Assembly (NCBI GenBank): GCA_963978905.1
Contig: OZ022259.1
Location: 28,497,994-28,561,993, forward strand
Reading direction: 5' to 3'
Source: Trichostrongylus colubriformis
Taxonomy: Eukaryota; Nematoda; Chromadorea; Rhabditida; Trichostrongylidae
Length of the DNA: 64,000 nt
Below, in pieces: positions 12,401-27,400 of this stretch. Position 1 is the first letter of the stretch. Each line of letters opens with the position of its first letter. The position numbers were made by a program, and so were the translations under genes. The notes below the pieces were generated by a model. The model was not told the origin of the DNA. It saw only the letters and a list, made by a program, of their open reading frames with translations, and did no database searches.

Positions 12401-15400
12401 GAATATCATTCGAGGAAACACTTGACTTATATTTGATCGTTATCACTCCACGAAACACTTCTAAAACGGCGTTAAAGCCCTGCAGAGCTTAGTTGGACTG
12501 ACGTGGCCACTCGTCGTTTTTCAGCACCCGTGTCCGATTTTAGCCCTCGCATTGATCCCCTCTTCTTCTTCGTCGCTTTCAGAGCAAAATGGACGAATCG
12601 CACGAAATATCGGGGAAAAACACAAGTCGAAATTCATGAATTTTACTGAAATTCAAGGGAACGAAGTTTCCATTAATACGTGATTAGTGACGTATTTTAC
12701 TTCTATCGGAATTGCACAACTTTCAAGAAAGGACCGGTAATTAACACTTCAGCGGTAAAGGGATCTACTATATGATTTCCACTACGAAAATAGGCTACAG
12801 GTTGCGACATCTGCCATAATTGAGGGAATCAATGAGTGGGTGTCCTGACGTTTTTTGGGAAGGGTAAGATGATATGACGCGACATCAGATATTATTATAT
12901 GACGCAGTAGCTGCTTTAGGTATCAACTACTTACGGCCACTGCCGCTCACACGCATCACGTCAGACTCCTCAAATCGCGACGCGAATTCCTAATGACACT
13001 AACCCATTTGAGCGGGCGTAATGGCGGCAGTTTTCGAATGGGCCAATAGTAAAGACTTGGTTTCGAATGTAAATTGCCGTATATATACGAATTCTACTCT
13101 ATTTTCATTAATTTAATCCTTTATCTTTGCTACACTGTCATGCACATTATGTTGGACGAACACTCTCAGCTTCACTGGATGCGTGGGAGCACTAGCATTT
13201 CTTCAGAATCTAGGCTCGCTCTATTTCAATCTTTTTGAAAATTTGCTATTTTCATCATTATCCTTTGCTTCTCCTCTGAAATTCATTTTCCGGAGGAAAA
13301 TCAGAATTAAGTGAACTTTATTTCTAACCGACTGCAGTGATTTTTATTTCAAACCTACTGCAAACTTAATCGCTCTTTATTCAAACTTGGAATTTGGTCT
13401 TTATTTTTAATTTATACTATATTATTTCGACTTTGTAATTTATTTTTTATAAAGATTACAAAGGATTCAGGAAAATTCACCGGTGTCACTTTTTTCAAGG
13501 TCTCTCGAACGAGAAGGTACCAAAAAGTTCCCATACCCGTTAGTCAATTGACAAAATGCCGGTTTAGTTATACAAGGAATCAGTGCTGTAGTGTTTTCAC
13601 TTATCGAAATCATAGAAAAATGAAGTTGGTATTTTCTTCGCGTCTGAAGCAACTTGTAATGGAATCTTCTAAACTGTTCTGTGATCGTACTGTTGAAGAT
13701 ATTCAGAGGATCCACTAGCTTTTTTGTGTTGAAAGGAACGGATGTGCCATCAGATCGTCGCTTTGCTCCAGCAGCCTATCCAACCCTTCTGTTTTGGAAT
13801 AACTTAATCTTTACCACATTTGTAGAAATATAGGGTTGTGCCAAAAGTTCTGCAGTATTTTTCCAAAAAAAAAATCAGTAACTCTTGTTCACTTCGAGGC
13901 AGGTCCAGGCGGTTCAGGAATATGGTAGATCGTTCCCTAAGCTTTCTAGAAATATATATTGACCCACCAGATCCCGTGGAGAGAGCTACAATGCCCGTTG
14001 TCAGTACCCACCCAACTCGCGGTGTCATCTAAAGTGAGCGGTCTTGCGGCACCAAAACGACGGAAGCTTGCCACTCCATCAGCGCTGCATTGGGCAAGGG
14101 ATGTGTGAGCTACGTGACCGTGCGCCGCTGGTTCATCAGCTTCAGCAACGGCGAGATTGACATGAAGGACAAACCACGCTTGGGACTGTGCTGGTTCTGG
14201 GACGCGGAAGGAATGCTTTTCCGCGAGGAGCTGGTACTAGGCGAGACAGTCACCGCTGCCGTATGCACCCACCAGCTCCAGCAGTTCGCCGTCGCTGTTC
14301 GAGAAAAGTGGCGGAAAAGGTCCGCGGTCACCCTTCTTCATGACAACGCCCGCTCCCATTTCGCTCCCATTTCGCGAAAAGTACCCAAGCCAATGTATAG
14401 GAGCTCGGCTGGGATGTGCTGCCCCACCCGCCATACTTAACATTGCCCCTTCTGACTATCACCTTACCCATCCTCTCGAATCCTTCCTGGCCAAGAGAAA
14501 ATTCGTTGATTAGGACTTGCTTGCGAAGGCGATCGCTGACTTCTTCGCCTCTCAGAACCCACAGTTCTGGGAGAAGGGAATCAACGATGTTCCTATAAAG
14601 GGCAGAGGGTTGCCGATAACAATGGTCAATACGTTGTTGCCTAATTGTTATTTGTTGGACAAAAAAAATAATAAGTGATGATCGAAAAAAATACTACAAG
14701 ACTTTTGGAACAACCTAATATATGTAATCGCTGCTCTTAACTCCGCAGTGAACAGTGTCATATAGAGGAGGGGCGGGTCTGTCCGTGCGCGGACTTGTCC
14801 GGACTACCGCTGAGTTCTTGTTTATTTATTCGTGTATTTTGTAAAATGCACTTCGCAAACATCGATTTAATTGTTATTTGTTTTATTTTATTGACCGTTT
14901 GAATCCATATTGAGCTATCAGTTAAGCATTCGAAAATTGTGAATTACACGAGCAATATCTAACAAGTCGATGGCTTAACCCTCATAAAATATGCGTTCCT
15001 GTTTTATTTTTTAAGTTATTAATTCTCGCTGTTTACAGTATGCGAAGCTGATTCTACCTCATGTGGCCTTGGTGTTACTTACCTGTGCTTACACCGTCCT
15101 CGGTGCTTCAATCTTCTATACTGTTGAACGACCACATGAAATGGAAACGAAGAAGCACCAGGTAACCTAGCATTCACCGGCATTTCATTTCCAAGAAACG
15201 ATACCCGAGGAAGAAACGGTTGCTTATCTTCGAATATATCGGTGCCGATTTCGGTCGATTGTGGAATGTGGAAAGAAAATTGTTGAGTATATAGTGTAAC
15301 AGTAGAGAGAGTACAGTGTGCCAAAAACACAGGAAACGAGATCCCCTCCCAATACTGCATCACGTGGTTTCGCCCCGTTTACTAACCACGTGAAGAGAAC

Positions 15401-18400
15401 AGGACTTCGTAGTTCCGATCAACCTCCTTCTAGCACATAGGAAGACTGGAAGAAGGCGGGATATTCTATCAGCAAAAGAGATGAAGGGACAAAACATAAG
15501 GCGTAATTCGCTGTAAAACCTCATGCATGCAATTCGCACCTCATGCTGCCTTAAAGACAGTGTTAGGGGTAGTGTGGGTGATAAGGAATTCCAAAAAGAG
15601 TCATTTACCGAAAATATACGGGTCTGAAAGGCGTAGGTATGACAAAATTCCCCGAGGAAGGAGCCCCCTATAGCTGTGGCGGAGGCGGCCTCATCAGGGC
15701 AAGCCGCCTTTCTCAGAGCGGCCCGCCTCCTAGGATCGACTTCGCCGAGGAATGGCTGAGGTGTAAAGTAATAGCAAAATGATACTTCATCGTATCGTAT
15801 TAGAGCCGTATTGATCGATATGACGTGATGCTTGACGTGTCAGCCTTCATGGTGGAAACGTCTACCGGTCATTATCAAATACTGGAATGAATGATGCAAC
15901 CGAATTACCCCCTAATTTTGATCTTTCTTCACTAATGTTCTTCAAAGCACTTGCGTTTGGATCGTATACAGTAGGGAAGGATTTGGTAATGTTATGCCAC
16001 ACATTTCAAAGCTAAAATGGTATTCATTGGTCCAAAAAGGTCGTCGACACATCCATTTACGACATCAAACAAGATTTCCTCAAGAGGATCATTAAATTCC
16101 TCATAATTAAAATAGAGACACAGAGTTCTAAAATTGCCACGCTGACGTACTTTCGTCTTTATTAAAAAAAATTTCAGTTGAAAATGATCTACTCACGCCA
16201 GGATGAGTTCGTCAATAGCCTTATTCGACTCGCTTCGGTCAACACTACAGGTTTCCTTATAGACTTTATCTGGAAGCTTGCTATTTTTCAGTGTCAAGGC
16301 TGCCTTCTTACAAAGTTCACATTAGAAACCGGCTGAACACCGCTTAAGTGTGCAAATTAATCCCTCAAAATGCTTAGGTGTGCAACTTTTATAAAATGAC
16401 TCCCTCATAGCGATAGCGCCGTCCACTCTGCTTAAAGACATCATTAGGGGTAATGCGGTAATGAAGAAATCCCTACAAGAAGTCACTCACATGGTAGTCC
16501 TGGGCCTAAGAAGGTTATCTGTGGCGAAATCCCGGTGAAAAAGCGCCCATCCAAGCTGTTGAAACCCTGCAAAGCGCCGCAATCATGCAGCGGTTCCGCC
16601 TCTTGGACACAGCGGTCCCGCCTCCCGATGACGTAATTCCCGATTGATTGGGGTGGGAGCGGCCAAGGAGATGAGGCAGGATCGGGGGTTTGCGGCGCGC
16701 TTTCTCAGTTTTAGCTTGAAACTCCAAAAAAATACATGTTGACGTATTTCCAAACATTCCCCTGTGCTTACTTGGCAACATGCCAATGGAAAACTAGATC
16801 AGACTACTTCTCTCTTGACGGACAGGTCGTCCGCGTCGAGAATCAACAGTGGAAAGGGGGTCCTATTTCTCGGGTTTTGGGCCACTTCCATCCGTTTTTT
16901 CTCCACTATCCTGACACTAGGCATCTCTACTATCATATGCACTATTTCTTATACTTTTCGTCCGACATTCCCCTAATGCTTCCTTTAAAGTATTTGAGTT
17001 CTTTTTTTTGAGGATCACCCACAGTACAACGCATTACCTCCTGAGTGGATTACGCTGGTGCTGTGGAGGTCTTCCAAAACCAGCTGCAACTCGCGTTTAT
17101 GGCTCTGCGAGTGCAGCGCCGTAAAGAGGAATTTTTCGACTCAACGATATACACGCAACACAGTCACGCCCTGTCGCCACTGTTACGGCCGTGCATGAAG
17201 ACGGGCATATGCTTTGACAGCTTGCCTCACAGGACCGGATCACTCATAACTGCGTCGGTGACACGCCGCCGCCCCCCCCCCCCCAAAAGTACGTCCACTG
17301 CTGAAACTAGCAGTTGTGGTTAGACCTTGCTGGTTTTGGCGCGGGACGTGTTTTCCGATGCGCCGTATCACCAAAGTACTCAATATGACGGAGTTATTAC
17401 CTAAGATAGCGGCCGTTTTATGTTGCTTGTGCGAGCCAGAGTTTCCAAGCGTCGATCATCATCAACACGGTACAGTCGGTGATTTGGTCCATCTTGTCTG
17501 GAGACTTCCTCAAAAACAAAGCTACTACCTGACTTTTTCGAATCTATCTCCTTTGAAAATCATTTTTATGAAGATTTTGGAGAATAACCTTTCCTCAATC
17601 TTCTGACTTATTTGAAGTCGCGACAAGAATGACCTCCACTCCACCATTTGGGCTTGGAGAGTGGAAGCTGAAGCTTGAAGATCCACATCGTCAAACACTT
17701 TACTGCTAATGGGTTTGGACCTAATGGTCCTTTAAACTTGGCGGTCAAAAACCTGCTTGAGAACGTTTGCCGCTGCGCGGTTCTAGTCAATCATCGGAGC
17801 AGACCCCGAGTTCGGCAAGAAGCAGATCACCCACTCACCAAGCGTAGTCGTTTACGAAATCAAGTTTCGAAGAAAGGCATAGGAATGAATCAGCTAAGCT
17901 TTTAATTGCACAGCATAAAAAACAGATTTAGGAAGAGTCGACTGGGAATTGGTGGCTCAACAGCACCTTCACAACATGTCCGATCAACTGTTTGTGGCCT
18001 TCGAAAAATATTTCTTAACCAGCAATGAGGTTAGTCCTACCAATTACCATATCTTTGCAGCGGTTCTTACCGATCACGTACAAGAGAGGTACCGCGGCAG
18101 GCTTGGCTCCTCTACCTGAACACTCAGGTGAAAGCATGCTCAATGTGAAGTGGTACAGAAAAGCTAGTTCTAAGAACATCTTGATTCACGCCACATCTGC
18201 GCACCCTTCTGCTGTGAAACTGCAGCTGTTAAGAACGTGTTTGAGACGGGCAAATGTGTGCACTAGCCCGACACAACGGTAGGAAACCATACATCTAAAT
18301 AGCTATTATCTACATCTAAATCTAAATCAACCACATTAAACGGCTATGTTGTACCAAATCATCGTGATAGAATATGCACTGAGCACCGTAACATACCACG

Positions 18401-21400
18401 TCGGTAAGGTTTCCCGTGGCATACCTTTCATCCCTGACAGAGTAATTGCTGGAATTGGAAGATGCCTTGTTGAAGCACAGCTGAACTATGATGTTACATT
18501 AGTATGTATTCCTAGTGGTAGTAGCAACAGCCAGCTCTTGTGAACAGGCTTTATGATGAGTGTTGCATACCAGAGCATTGTGTTATATACCCATATGGTA
18601 CAATTGAAGATTGTGTCAAAATTGATGTAATCTATCAAATTGAATGTCCGACATATAACGCACCCGACACTGGAAAAACTGGAAGAAGATCAGGGATAAT
18701 TATTAAAGAACATCTTGCTGACAAAAAACTAGGTTACATCAGCGCACTTTTGAGAAAACATATGACCGAAGAGCAGGGTGAAAACTGCTTTGATGTGAAT
18801 ACAGAATTTTGGCAAGCGAAAGTGCTTGAGAACTTTGTGGATTTCCGCAAGAACTCCAAGTCTGAACAACTGTTCTATCTATCGTTAGTTCTATCCGTGT
18901 TCTATCCGTTGTTCTAGTGAGTTCTATCCGTTACAAGTGAGTTCTATCCGTTACCGATGATCCATTGCTATTTGCGCCACATTGCGAGCTGTTGATTCGA
19001 AGGGGAGACGTGCATTCCCCTACTATACTACATACATATATGTGTAAGGGTAGCATGGAATCTGTCATTCACCGTCATCAACTGACACGGAGTGGCGTCG
19101 TCCCGCTTTCGCAGTAGTGGACTGAGCGAAACTATCTTTCGTACGAGGTTGCTTCAGCTGTTTCCCTGATTTTTGGTCAGAACCACTGAAGGGATGAGGC
19201 GCTCGGTGGTATGGTGGACAAAATCCTAAATCTTGAGCCACGTTCAAGCACTTGAGAAAGACGATCTCGTCGAAAGGTTAGGCCGTCAGTTAAAAATTCT
19301 AACAACCTCGTTGACATAGCAAAGAAATTTGTAGCTAACATCGATGCCAAGGTTTTACGAAGTTGGAATCTAGTAAAGACGCTCTGAGAACTGTCGGTGT
19401 ACAATGCGTGCTAAGAAAGTATTAGGTTGTTTGAAAAGTTTTGATAGCGATGATTTTTTCTGTTTTATTTTACAACTTAGCAAACAATGAAAGCTAACCC
19501 ACAATATAATCATCGTTAGTTATAACAGTGTTCCACCCAACGGGCAGGTCAGTGATTCCCTTCTCCCAGAACTGGGAAGACTGGGAGTCAAAGAAGTTAC
19601 CGACCCCCTTTTCAAGGTGGTAATAGTTTTTCTTGCTAGGAAAGCCTTGAGGGGGCGGAACAAGTGGTAATCTGAGGGGGCAGCATCAGGTGAATAGGGT
19701 GGATGTGAAACCGTGTCAACCAAGCTCCTCCAATTTTGCACAGGTCTCTTAACCTACGAGAGCGACCCGTGCAAAATTGTAGGAGCTGCGTTGGGACACG
19801 GTTCCACATCAACCCTATTAACCTGAAATTGTCCCCTCAGATTACCACTTGTTCCGGCCCTCAAGGCTTATCTAGCAAAAAAAAATAATTCGTCAACTAT
19901 GACCACCTTGAACAAGTGGTCGGCGACTTCTTTGACTCCCAATCTTCCCATTTCTGGGAGAAGGGAATCGCTGACCTGCCCGTTGGGTGGGACAATGTTA
20001 TAACTGACGATGGTTATTATATTGAGGATAGGCTTTCATTGTTTGCTGAGTGTGAAATAAAACAGAAAAAAGAACTCAACTCTATCAAAACTTTTCGATA
20101 GACCTAATAGTCAGTGAAACAAGATTCCGTGCTTGCAGGTTAAGAAAAATGCAACGGCAGAAATCTGGTCATTTTCTACGGCCATTTTCTTCGCCGTCAC
20201 AGTGGTGACAACCATAGGTGCGTGCAATCCTGTGTTTTACTCTCATGCACCAGAAAATATTTATTGATTTGATCAAATTTCTGACCACTATCAGCGGTTG
20301 GTACATTTCTTGTCGAGCTTTCACTCGAACTTCAATATGTAGTTTTCAACATTTCCTATTGGCACTAATGTTTCTGTGCGGGTGAATCCAGCCGTGCTCT
20401 TTCTGCCCTCCTGTCATGCTCACCGGGAGGCCATCGAAACCTTGACGTGATATGATCAACGATTGAATTGGCACTTGGCTGCACGCTAACTGTGTCATCC
20501 ACCAGTGACGATCAGGTCCCCTCCCCCCCTACTCACACCCAAGAACGCATAGTATGTGCATACCACACGATCATTTCAGTTATAAATATGTGGATACATA
20601 CGCTGAGCGATTCAATCTCTTGCAAGAAGACTTCAGATTAGTGATTAGGGTCTTCAAAAACCATCAGTCAGAATTGGGGTGAGGGGGGAGGGGGTGGCTT
20701 CAAAGACCATCAGTCAAAATTTGGAGCTTGGCCTCCCGTCTTTTACAACTTCTTCGCTTACTTTGATCCACATTTATGTAGCATGACGCAGAATTGATCA
20801 TGCGAGCTTCGCAGTATAGTTGATCTGATGATCGTTCAGGTTATGGAAATCCAGTCCCGGTCACAAATGTCGGTCGCATTGTGTGTATCATGTTTTCTTT
20901 ATTTGGAATCCCGCTGACGCTTGTTACGATTGCCGATCTTGGTGAGCTATTGTGTATTTTTTGATAATGAAAAGCGTTCCCTATTTGACCAGATTTTTCT
21001 CGGACAGTGTTCATACTCAGCGAATAAATGCAAAGACTATGCTGCGGCGTGTTGCCACCGCGGCAGATCGCACTACCAGTTGTAGAGTGTAAACGCGGTC
21101 TAGCGAGAATGTGTGAATGTATTCCCACGGATCATTTCCATTTCAGGAAAATTCCTGTCGGAACACCTCGTCTGGATGTACGGCAACTACTTGAAGTTGA
21201 AGCATTTTTTGCGCGCACGACGACGGGGTGAACGAAAGGAACGTCGAGAGCATGTGTGTGAGCACTGCCAACGGCACGGAATCGGCCATGATATGCACGT
21301 TATCGAAGAGCAACGGTGAGATCAATCTTGAATCGAGCCAACAGTCTAAAAGCTTCCTTGCAATGGAAGAAGAATGCAGGTAATCCATATTGCAAGAGCA

Positions 21401-24400
21401 TACGCGGCACAAAAAACTCTCTTCAAGCCGTTTCATGGTCGAAACTGTAAAAATTGCTGGATTTGTACAACGTGGGCTTACAGAGCAAACAGCAGGTCAA
21501 ACAGGCAAAAATGTAAACAAGGCTAGTCAATAGCTCCACCCCTTTTTCGGATAAGTATGCAAAGTGGTTTTGTGTGATTTATGTGCCCACGGACGTTGCT
21601 ATGCTTCTGATAGCCAAAATATGGTGGATGCGATTAGGTTGTACAGTGAAGGGATTCTCAAAAGGATACCTAAGCCCCTGGTTAGCAGTAAAAAACACAG
21701 CACAATGGGCTTCGCCGGAAATCAAGCCGGCACTCATCATATCTGAACTGCGTTCGTCCACAAGTTTTTGGAAATTCGACGGACTGGCGCATTTATGAAT
21801 CAGCGCATCTGTGATTTGGAATCTTTGGCGATAGTACGTACCACATCATCATTCTTTCGGCATTACGGCAAATAGCCAAAGTCGCGGATGCGCCCTTCCG
21901 CCAAAAATCCAAAAGCGTTGTATGAATGCGGCCTTGTAACAGTGATGTTGCACTCCTGTAAGCACGCCCAACCCCAAAACGAAGTGAAGCAAATCATTAT
22001 CCGCTTGGGTTATACCGTTTGATTTTTAATCATTGCGCACCGCACCGCATCTAGACTTTGATTTCATTCGGCTGACAAAATAACGTACCTAATGCACTTA
22101 CACTGACTAAACGCTTTATCCTCGATTGCCAGGCCAGTCGGTATGAGCAGAGAGACGCGCCGTCAAGGCAATCGATGTCGCTGGGGAATTTTTTGCAAGG
22201 ATTCCGCTCAACTATTTTCTCTTCAATCACTAATAGAGCTTCTCGTACTTCCAGCGAGCCCTTTTTATAAAGATTCATGGTGGTAAACAATTACGGAGTG
22301 AAGTTTGGGATTATTATTCAAAAACAAATGTGAAATATAATGGTAAGAGCGCTTATAGGAGTAATCGCTCCAGTGCATAATAGCTCTTCCGTTCAGGACA
22401 ACTATTGCCTTTATAAGTTCAATAACTCAAACCATCACTGCAGCAGCGGTTATATCAATAAAGCGTATGAACAATTTCTATATAGTGCGGGGACTTTCAA
22501 GAATGATGATGGAAAACTGGCAATGAAAAGGTTCTACTTCGCTATCTCGCCTGGGCGCTGAAGTGCCAGCGATAGAATAACCTTAGAGGGGCGAACCACG
22601 GCTACGGCTCTCCTTGTTTGGTCTCTCCTTTGCATCAACCCTTTCAGTTGCAGATGGCGCGATAGTTCAGTTTCGATGTAGTGGAGTGGTACGAAGAATT
22701 TGGGATTTTAACCACTTCATTCCACCATTTCTCTTCTGTTGCATACTGAGCATCTCTACTTTCATATTTTGCAATGAGCTGCAAGGCGACGTCTTGGGAG
22801 ATAGTCGCCAAAATTTGCATGATTGCAAGAAAGATTAGAGCCCTTATTGTCAGATCAGACACTTTTTGTTCCTCACTGAGCGTTGTAAACTTTGAAGAAG
22901 TGGCAGGGAGCAATAATATGGCTTTCGAGAGAGTACAGTATGTTTAGTATTGTTTAAAGGCAGGTTTGAGACACAGGCAGATCTGGCGCGATCGCGGCCC
23001 GCTTTGCGTTGGAAGCCGCGTTGGAAGTGACTCACATAAGTCTTACATCTGGAGTCCACGCTCCCTACAGCCCATCTCAAACTGAGCGCGTCAGTGTGTG
23101 CGGCGTTGGCCGCTACGCATCACAGATCCGCGTGGGCCGATTAATACGTCACCATCTGTCGCGCGAGTAAGCATATGTAATGTTGAAATTAACGATTAGA
23201 ATAAGGATTCAGTTTTCTAGTTTCCAGCCATTTCATTTCTTATCTTTCGAACCGTATTAACTGCCATACTTTGACTTTCTGTTTGGTTACCTTACCATTT
23301 TCTTTATGGTAAACATTTAAATCTTCTAACCTCTGAATGGAATTTTATTTGTTGAGATGTTTCAAAACAAACACATGTGTCTTGTGAAGACCCATCATGT
23401 TTCAGGATTCCTGCACTTCTGGTACTTGCCATATTGGTGTTGTATACAGCACTGGGTGGCGTATTAATGTCAAAACTTGAGCCATGGACGTTTTTCAATT
23501 CTTTCTACTGGTCATTCATAACAATGACGACTGTGAGTTCCTTGCCTCTCATTTTTTTCGATTCTTTAGTCACTATAAAGAACGTAAACTACTTGCTGCT
23601 CAACTGCTTTTGAAATACGTAGTTCCCTGAATTTTGGATCCTCATCTTGTTTTGAACACGTCTGACAAAGAAAAGCCAGTAGGTTAGCCAGTCTCAATGA
23701 GATGCACATGGCTGTATGCTTCTTGAGACGCTGAACTCGAAGCTGCCTTCGATATTAGCAGAACGACTCTGCGCACGGGTTTCTGAAGGTTTTTCTGAAT
23801 GAGTAATGCTACTACATAGCGAGTGCTGACGCCTGTAGCGCGAGAGTCAATTATTTTTGCGCAGAACCCATGTTGTTTTCAAGTTTTTGAGGCCGAATTA
23901 ACCCGGGGATAAGATTTCAACCTGATCGAGATTCTGCCAAAATTAGGAAGGATCCCTGGGTAATCGAAAGGCAACACATTCAACAAGTGGAGGTTACTGC
24001 CAAAAATGCTCTCCTTTAGCGCCTGCTGTGCTCATTTGCGCGACATGTACTCGTGTTATGTATATTTCGATTATCTTTGCTACAGTTTGTAGCTTTTCTT
24101 AACGTAGAAAATGAAAAAATGCCATTTATTCTATGGCTTGCCCACGGATCCCTCCGAATTTTAGTCAAGGTTGAAGCTTATTACCAGACCGACCTTCGCA
24201 TAATGAAAACGACCTTACAATTAGTTCTGCGCAAAAACACCCGGCTCATGCGCTACGAGCGCCTTCACTCACAGTGCAGTAGTGAAGCTCATCTAGGAAA
24301 ACAGTGATAACTTAGTTAAAAGGGTCGTTTCACAGATTTGGAAAACAGATTTGAGTTCAGCATCTCAAGATGCATACGACAATATGCACTTATAGAGAAT

Positions 24401-27400
24401 GGGCAGGCTGACCTATTGACCTTCCTTCGTGAGCTTGAAACCATTTGAACTCCAGTTAAAGTATTCGCTGTGATTAGATAAAGCGTAACGAGTCGTGGCT
24501 CAGTGCACATGTTGTGCTGGAAGGAGCAGCATTGTGGGCAACATTTTGGTATTCTTGTGCAAACTCTCCTCAAATCCATCATTTTATTGTCAAATCTATC
24601 ATTTCGATTTTCAGGTCGGGTTTGGTGATTTGATGCCACGTCGTGACGAGTATATGTATATCATTTTGTTGTATATTGTTTTAGGTAGGCTTTATTACTT
24701 GAATTCAATTATTTTGCTTTCTTAAATTACCTACTACTCAACTCGAATGACTGCCTGTAATCAGAGGCATGTCGAGAAAGCTGGTCACACCACCCGCACG
24801 TCAAGTCTGAAATCTCGGAAAATCCTCCGAATCTGTCTGTTCGTACATTCAGTCGTCCCTCTTCCCGAAAAAGTTTATAATTGAACACGTCACTCCGAAA
24901 ATTTTGGAAAGTAGTAGTGGTCGTCAGGAGGGGGTCCACGAGCACCCTTCCACTTGCCCTTCCAAAATATGACTTGCCCTATATGATTCTTCTACACATG
25001 CTAGACAATGTTAAAAAAATGAAAAGTAAACCACTATCACTATGGGACCCCTCCCTAACATCAAACACCCACACCAAGTATGATCCTCCCTCCTTGCCAG
25101 CGATCCAATATGACCCCTTCTACTGAGGATTAGACGCAACCAGCACCCCTCTGTTGACCATGCTAGTAGCCGTTCAATGTCATATTACACTGAGAGGATA
25201 GTAACAAGATTTGGAATTCTGCGATATTGAACTATCCTGCTTTGTTCTCTCATTCGGAACTATTTGATTAAATTTGTGATTTCATTTGAGTTACTTGCCG
25301 TGCCTTCAAGCATCGTTCACGAAAATTTCGGTTTACATTCCATGAACCTCCATTTTTTGAGAGCAGAAAAGAAAAACCGGAAGAAGAGCAACTCCTTTGA
25401 ATTCTCGCCAAGCAAGATTCGAACAGCCGTGGGCTGGCAAAGCTCAGTACAAAATTTAGCGCCCAATGTTGATTTGCTTCGCACTCTGCGTCCCTGACCA
25501 CGCGACCTCGCCTAGGAGCTATCTCAACCGGATCCCTGTACTTTGACTGAAACTAGGCATGAGGTTCTTAACAATGTCCATTTAATTAGCACAATGTGTA
25601 AGTTTATTCATGATGACGCGCTTTTAGATTTAGAGTTATTTTATGAACGCGCAGAATCTGCCAGAAGTTTCCTCACAACCTAGTACATAATTGATTTAAT
25701 ACTTCCATTTATCATGTTCTTTGAGGACTTGCTATTACGACCATGTGTATCGACTTGGTTGGAGTTCAATATATCCGAAAAATTCACTATTTTGGCCGGA
25801 AAATACAAGATGCCCGTTCAGCGCTTGCCGTTGTTGGTGGAAAGGTAAGATTTCGAGCCCTTCGGACTACCAGGTTTTGATTTTGAAGTAGAGCTATTCG
25901 CTTTCAGGTTGTTCTGGTTTCCGAGTTGTATGCGAATCTGATGCAGAAACGTGCACGAAATCTCTCAAAAGAGGCTTTCATCATAGAAAACTTGTATATA
26001 TCAAAACATATTATTCCTTATATTCCAAGCGATATTCGTTTAATACGGTAAGTGCCACTACCGTGTACTATGTAACTTGGGTACAGTAACTTTCCAAATT
26101 CCCATTCACTCCCTATACAGATTCCGGGTGTAAGAGAATGTACACCGCAATCATTACTCGACTTCTCATAGCCAACACTAATCGTCAAATAAAGTTCAGT
26201 GTTGTTGTACTGCCACCCTACCAACCGCCAAATAGAAGATCTCACAATGATTATAGTGCGGTTGCTGCACGAAGAATTTTTTCTTTTTTCCCTTTTACTT
26301 CACATTGCAATTGCACTTTTGTGTGCTGCTTGTACATGAATATGATCTCCGTCGTTCTGCTTGGGTTCAAACCTTGTTGCCTTGCAAAACGTTTGATTAC
26401 GCATACCATTTTCTCAAATCCTGAACTTGTAATCCAATGTCCATGTAACGCCAACGCATTTTTCAAACTTACATACACCCTATTTTTGAACTTGTGATGA
26501 TGCTTTCCCCGCTGATTGTGCTCGAATTTTGAGCGCACAGCGTTGCTCAGTCCTCGTAGAGTGCGCTGTACTCAAGATCTATTAGGTTGTACCAAAATTC
26601 TTGTAGGGTTTTGGTTTTTCCAAAACACCGATTACTCTTGCTTACATCGAAACAGATCTGGCCGGTTAAAAAATATGGTAGAACGATCCCTAAGCTTTCT
26701 AACGAAGTATATATTGACCCGCCAGATTAATGGAGAAAGCTATAATGCCTGTAGTCGATAACCACCAAACTCGCGGTGTCATCTGTTATGAGCGGTCTTG
26801 CGGCACCAAAACGACGGAAGCTTGCCACTCCATCAGCGCTGCATTGGGCAAGGGATGTGTGAGCTACGAGACCGTGCGCCGCTGGTTCATAACCTTCAGC
26901 AACGGCAAGATCGACATGGAAGACAAACCTCGCTCAGAATTGTGCTACTTCCGGGACGCGGAAGGAATGCTTTTCCACGAGGTGCTTATACAAGGAGAGA
27001 TACTCACCGTTGCCGTATACACTGCCGGCTTAAAGCTCACATTCGCTGTTCGAGAAAAGCGCCGGAGAAAATCCGCGGTCACTCTCTTTCATGACGACGC
27101 CCGCTCCCACGTCGCGAAGAGTACCCAGGCCAAGCCACAAGAGCTCGGCTGGGATCTTTCCCATCCTCTAAAATCCTTCGTGGCTAAGAGAAAAATCGTT
27201 GATTATGACTTGCTCACAAAGGCGATCGCTGACTTCTTCGACGCTCGGAACCCAGAGTCCTGGCAAGAGAGAATCAACTATCTATGTGGTGGTAGAACGT
27301 TATCGATAAGAATGGTGAATCCGTTGTCGTCTATTCGTCGTTTGTTGGAAGAGACAGTAATAGAAAGTGATGATCGAAAAAAATCCTACAAGACGTTTGG

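Noticed and set aside
12183..12425. 80-codon frame with a hydrophobic helix
   Set aside because: A single hydrophobic stretch in AT-rich intron DNA is expected by chance; no neighbouring exon in phase.
25420..25500. tRNA-like B box (gttcgaatc on the - strand)
   Set aside because: No matching A box or cloverleaf spacing could be drawn, so not called a tRNA.
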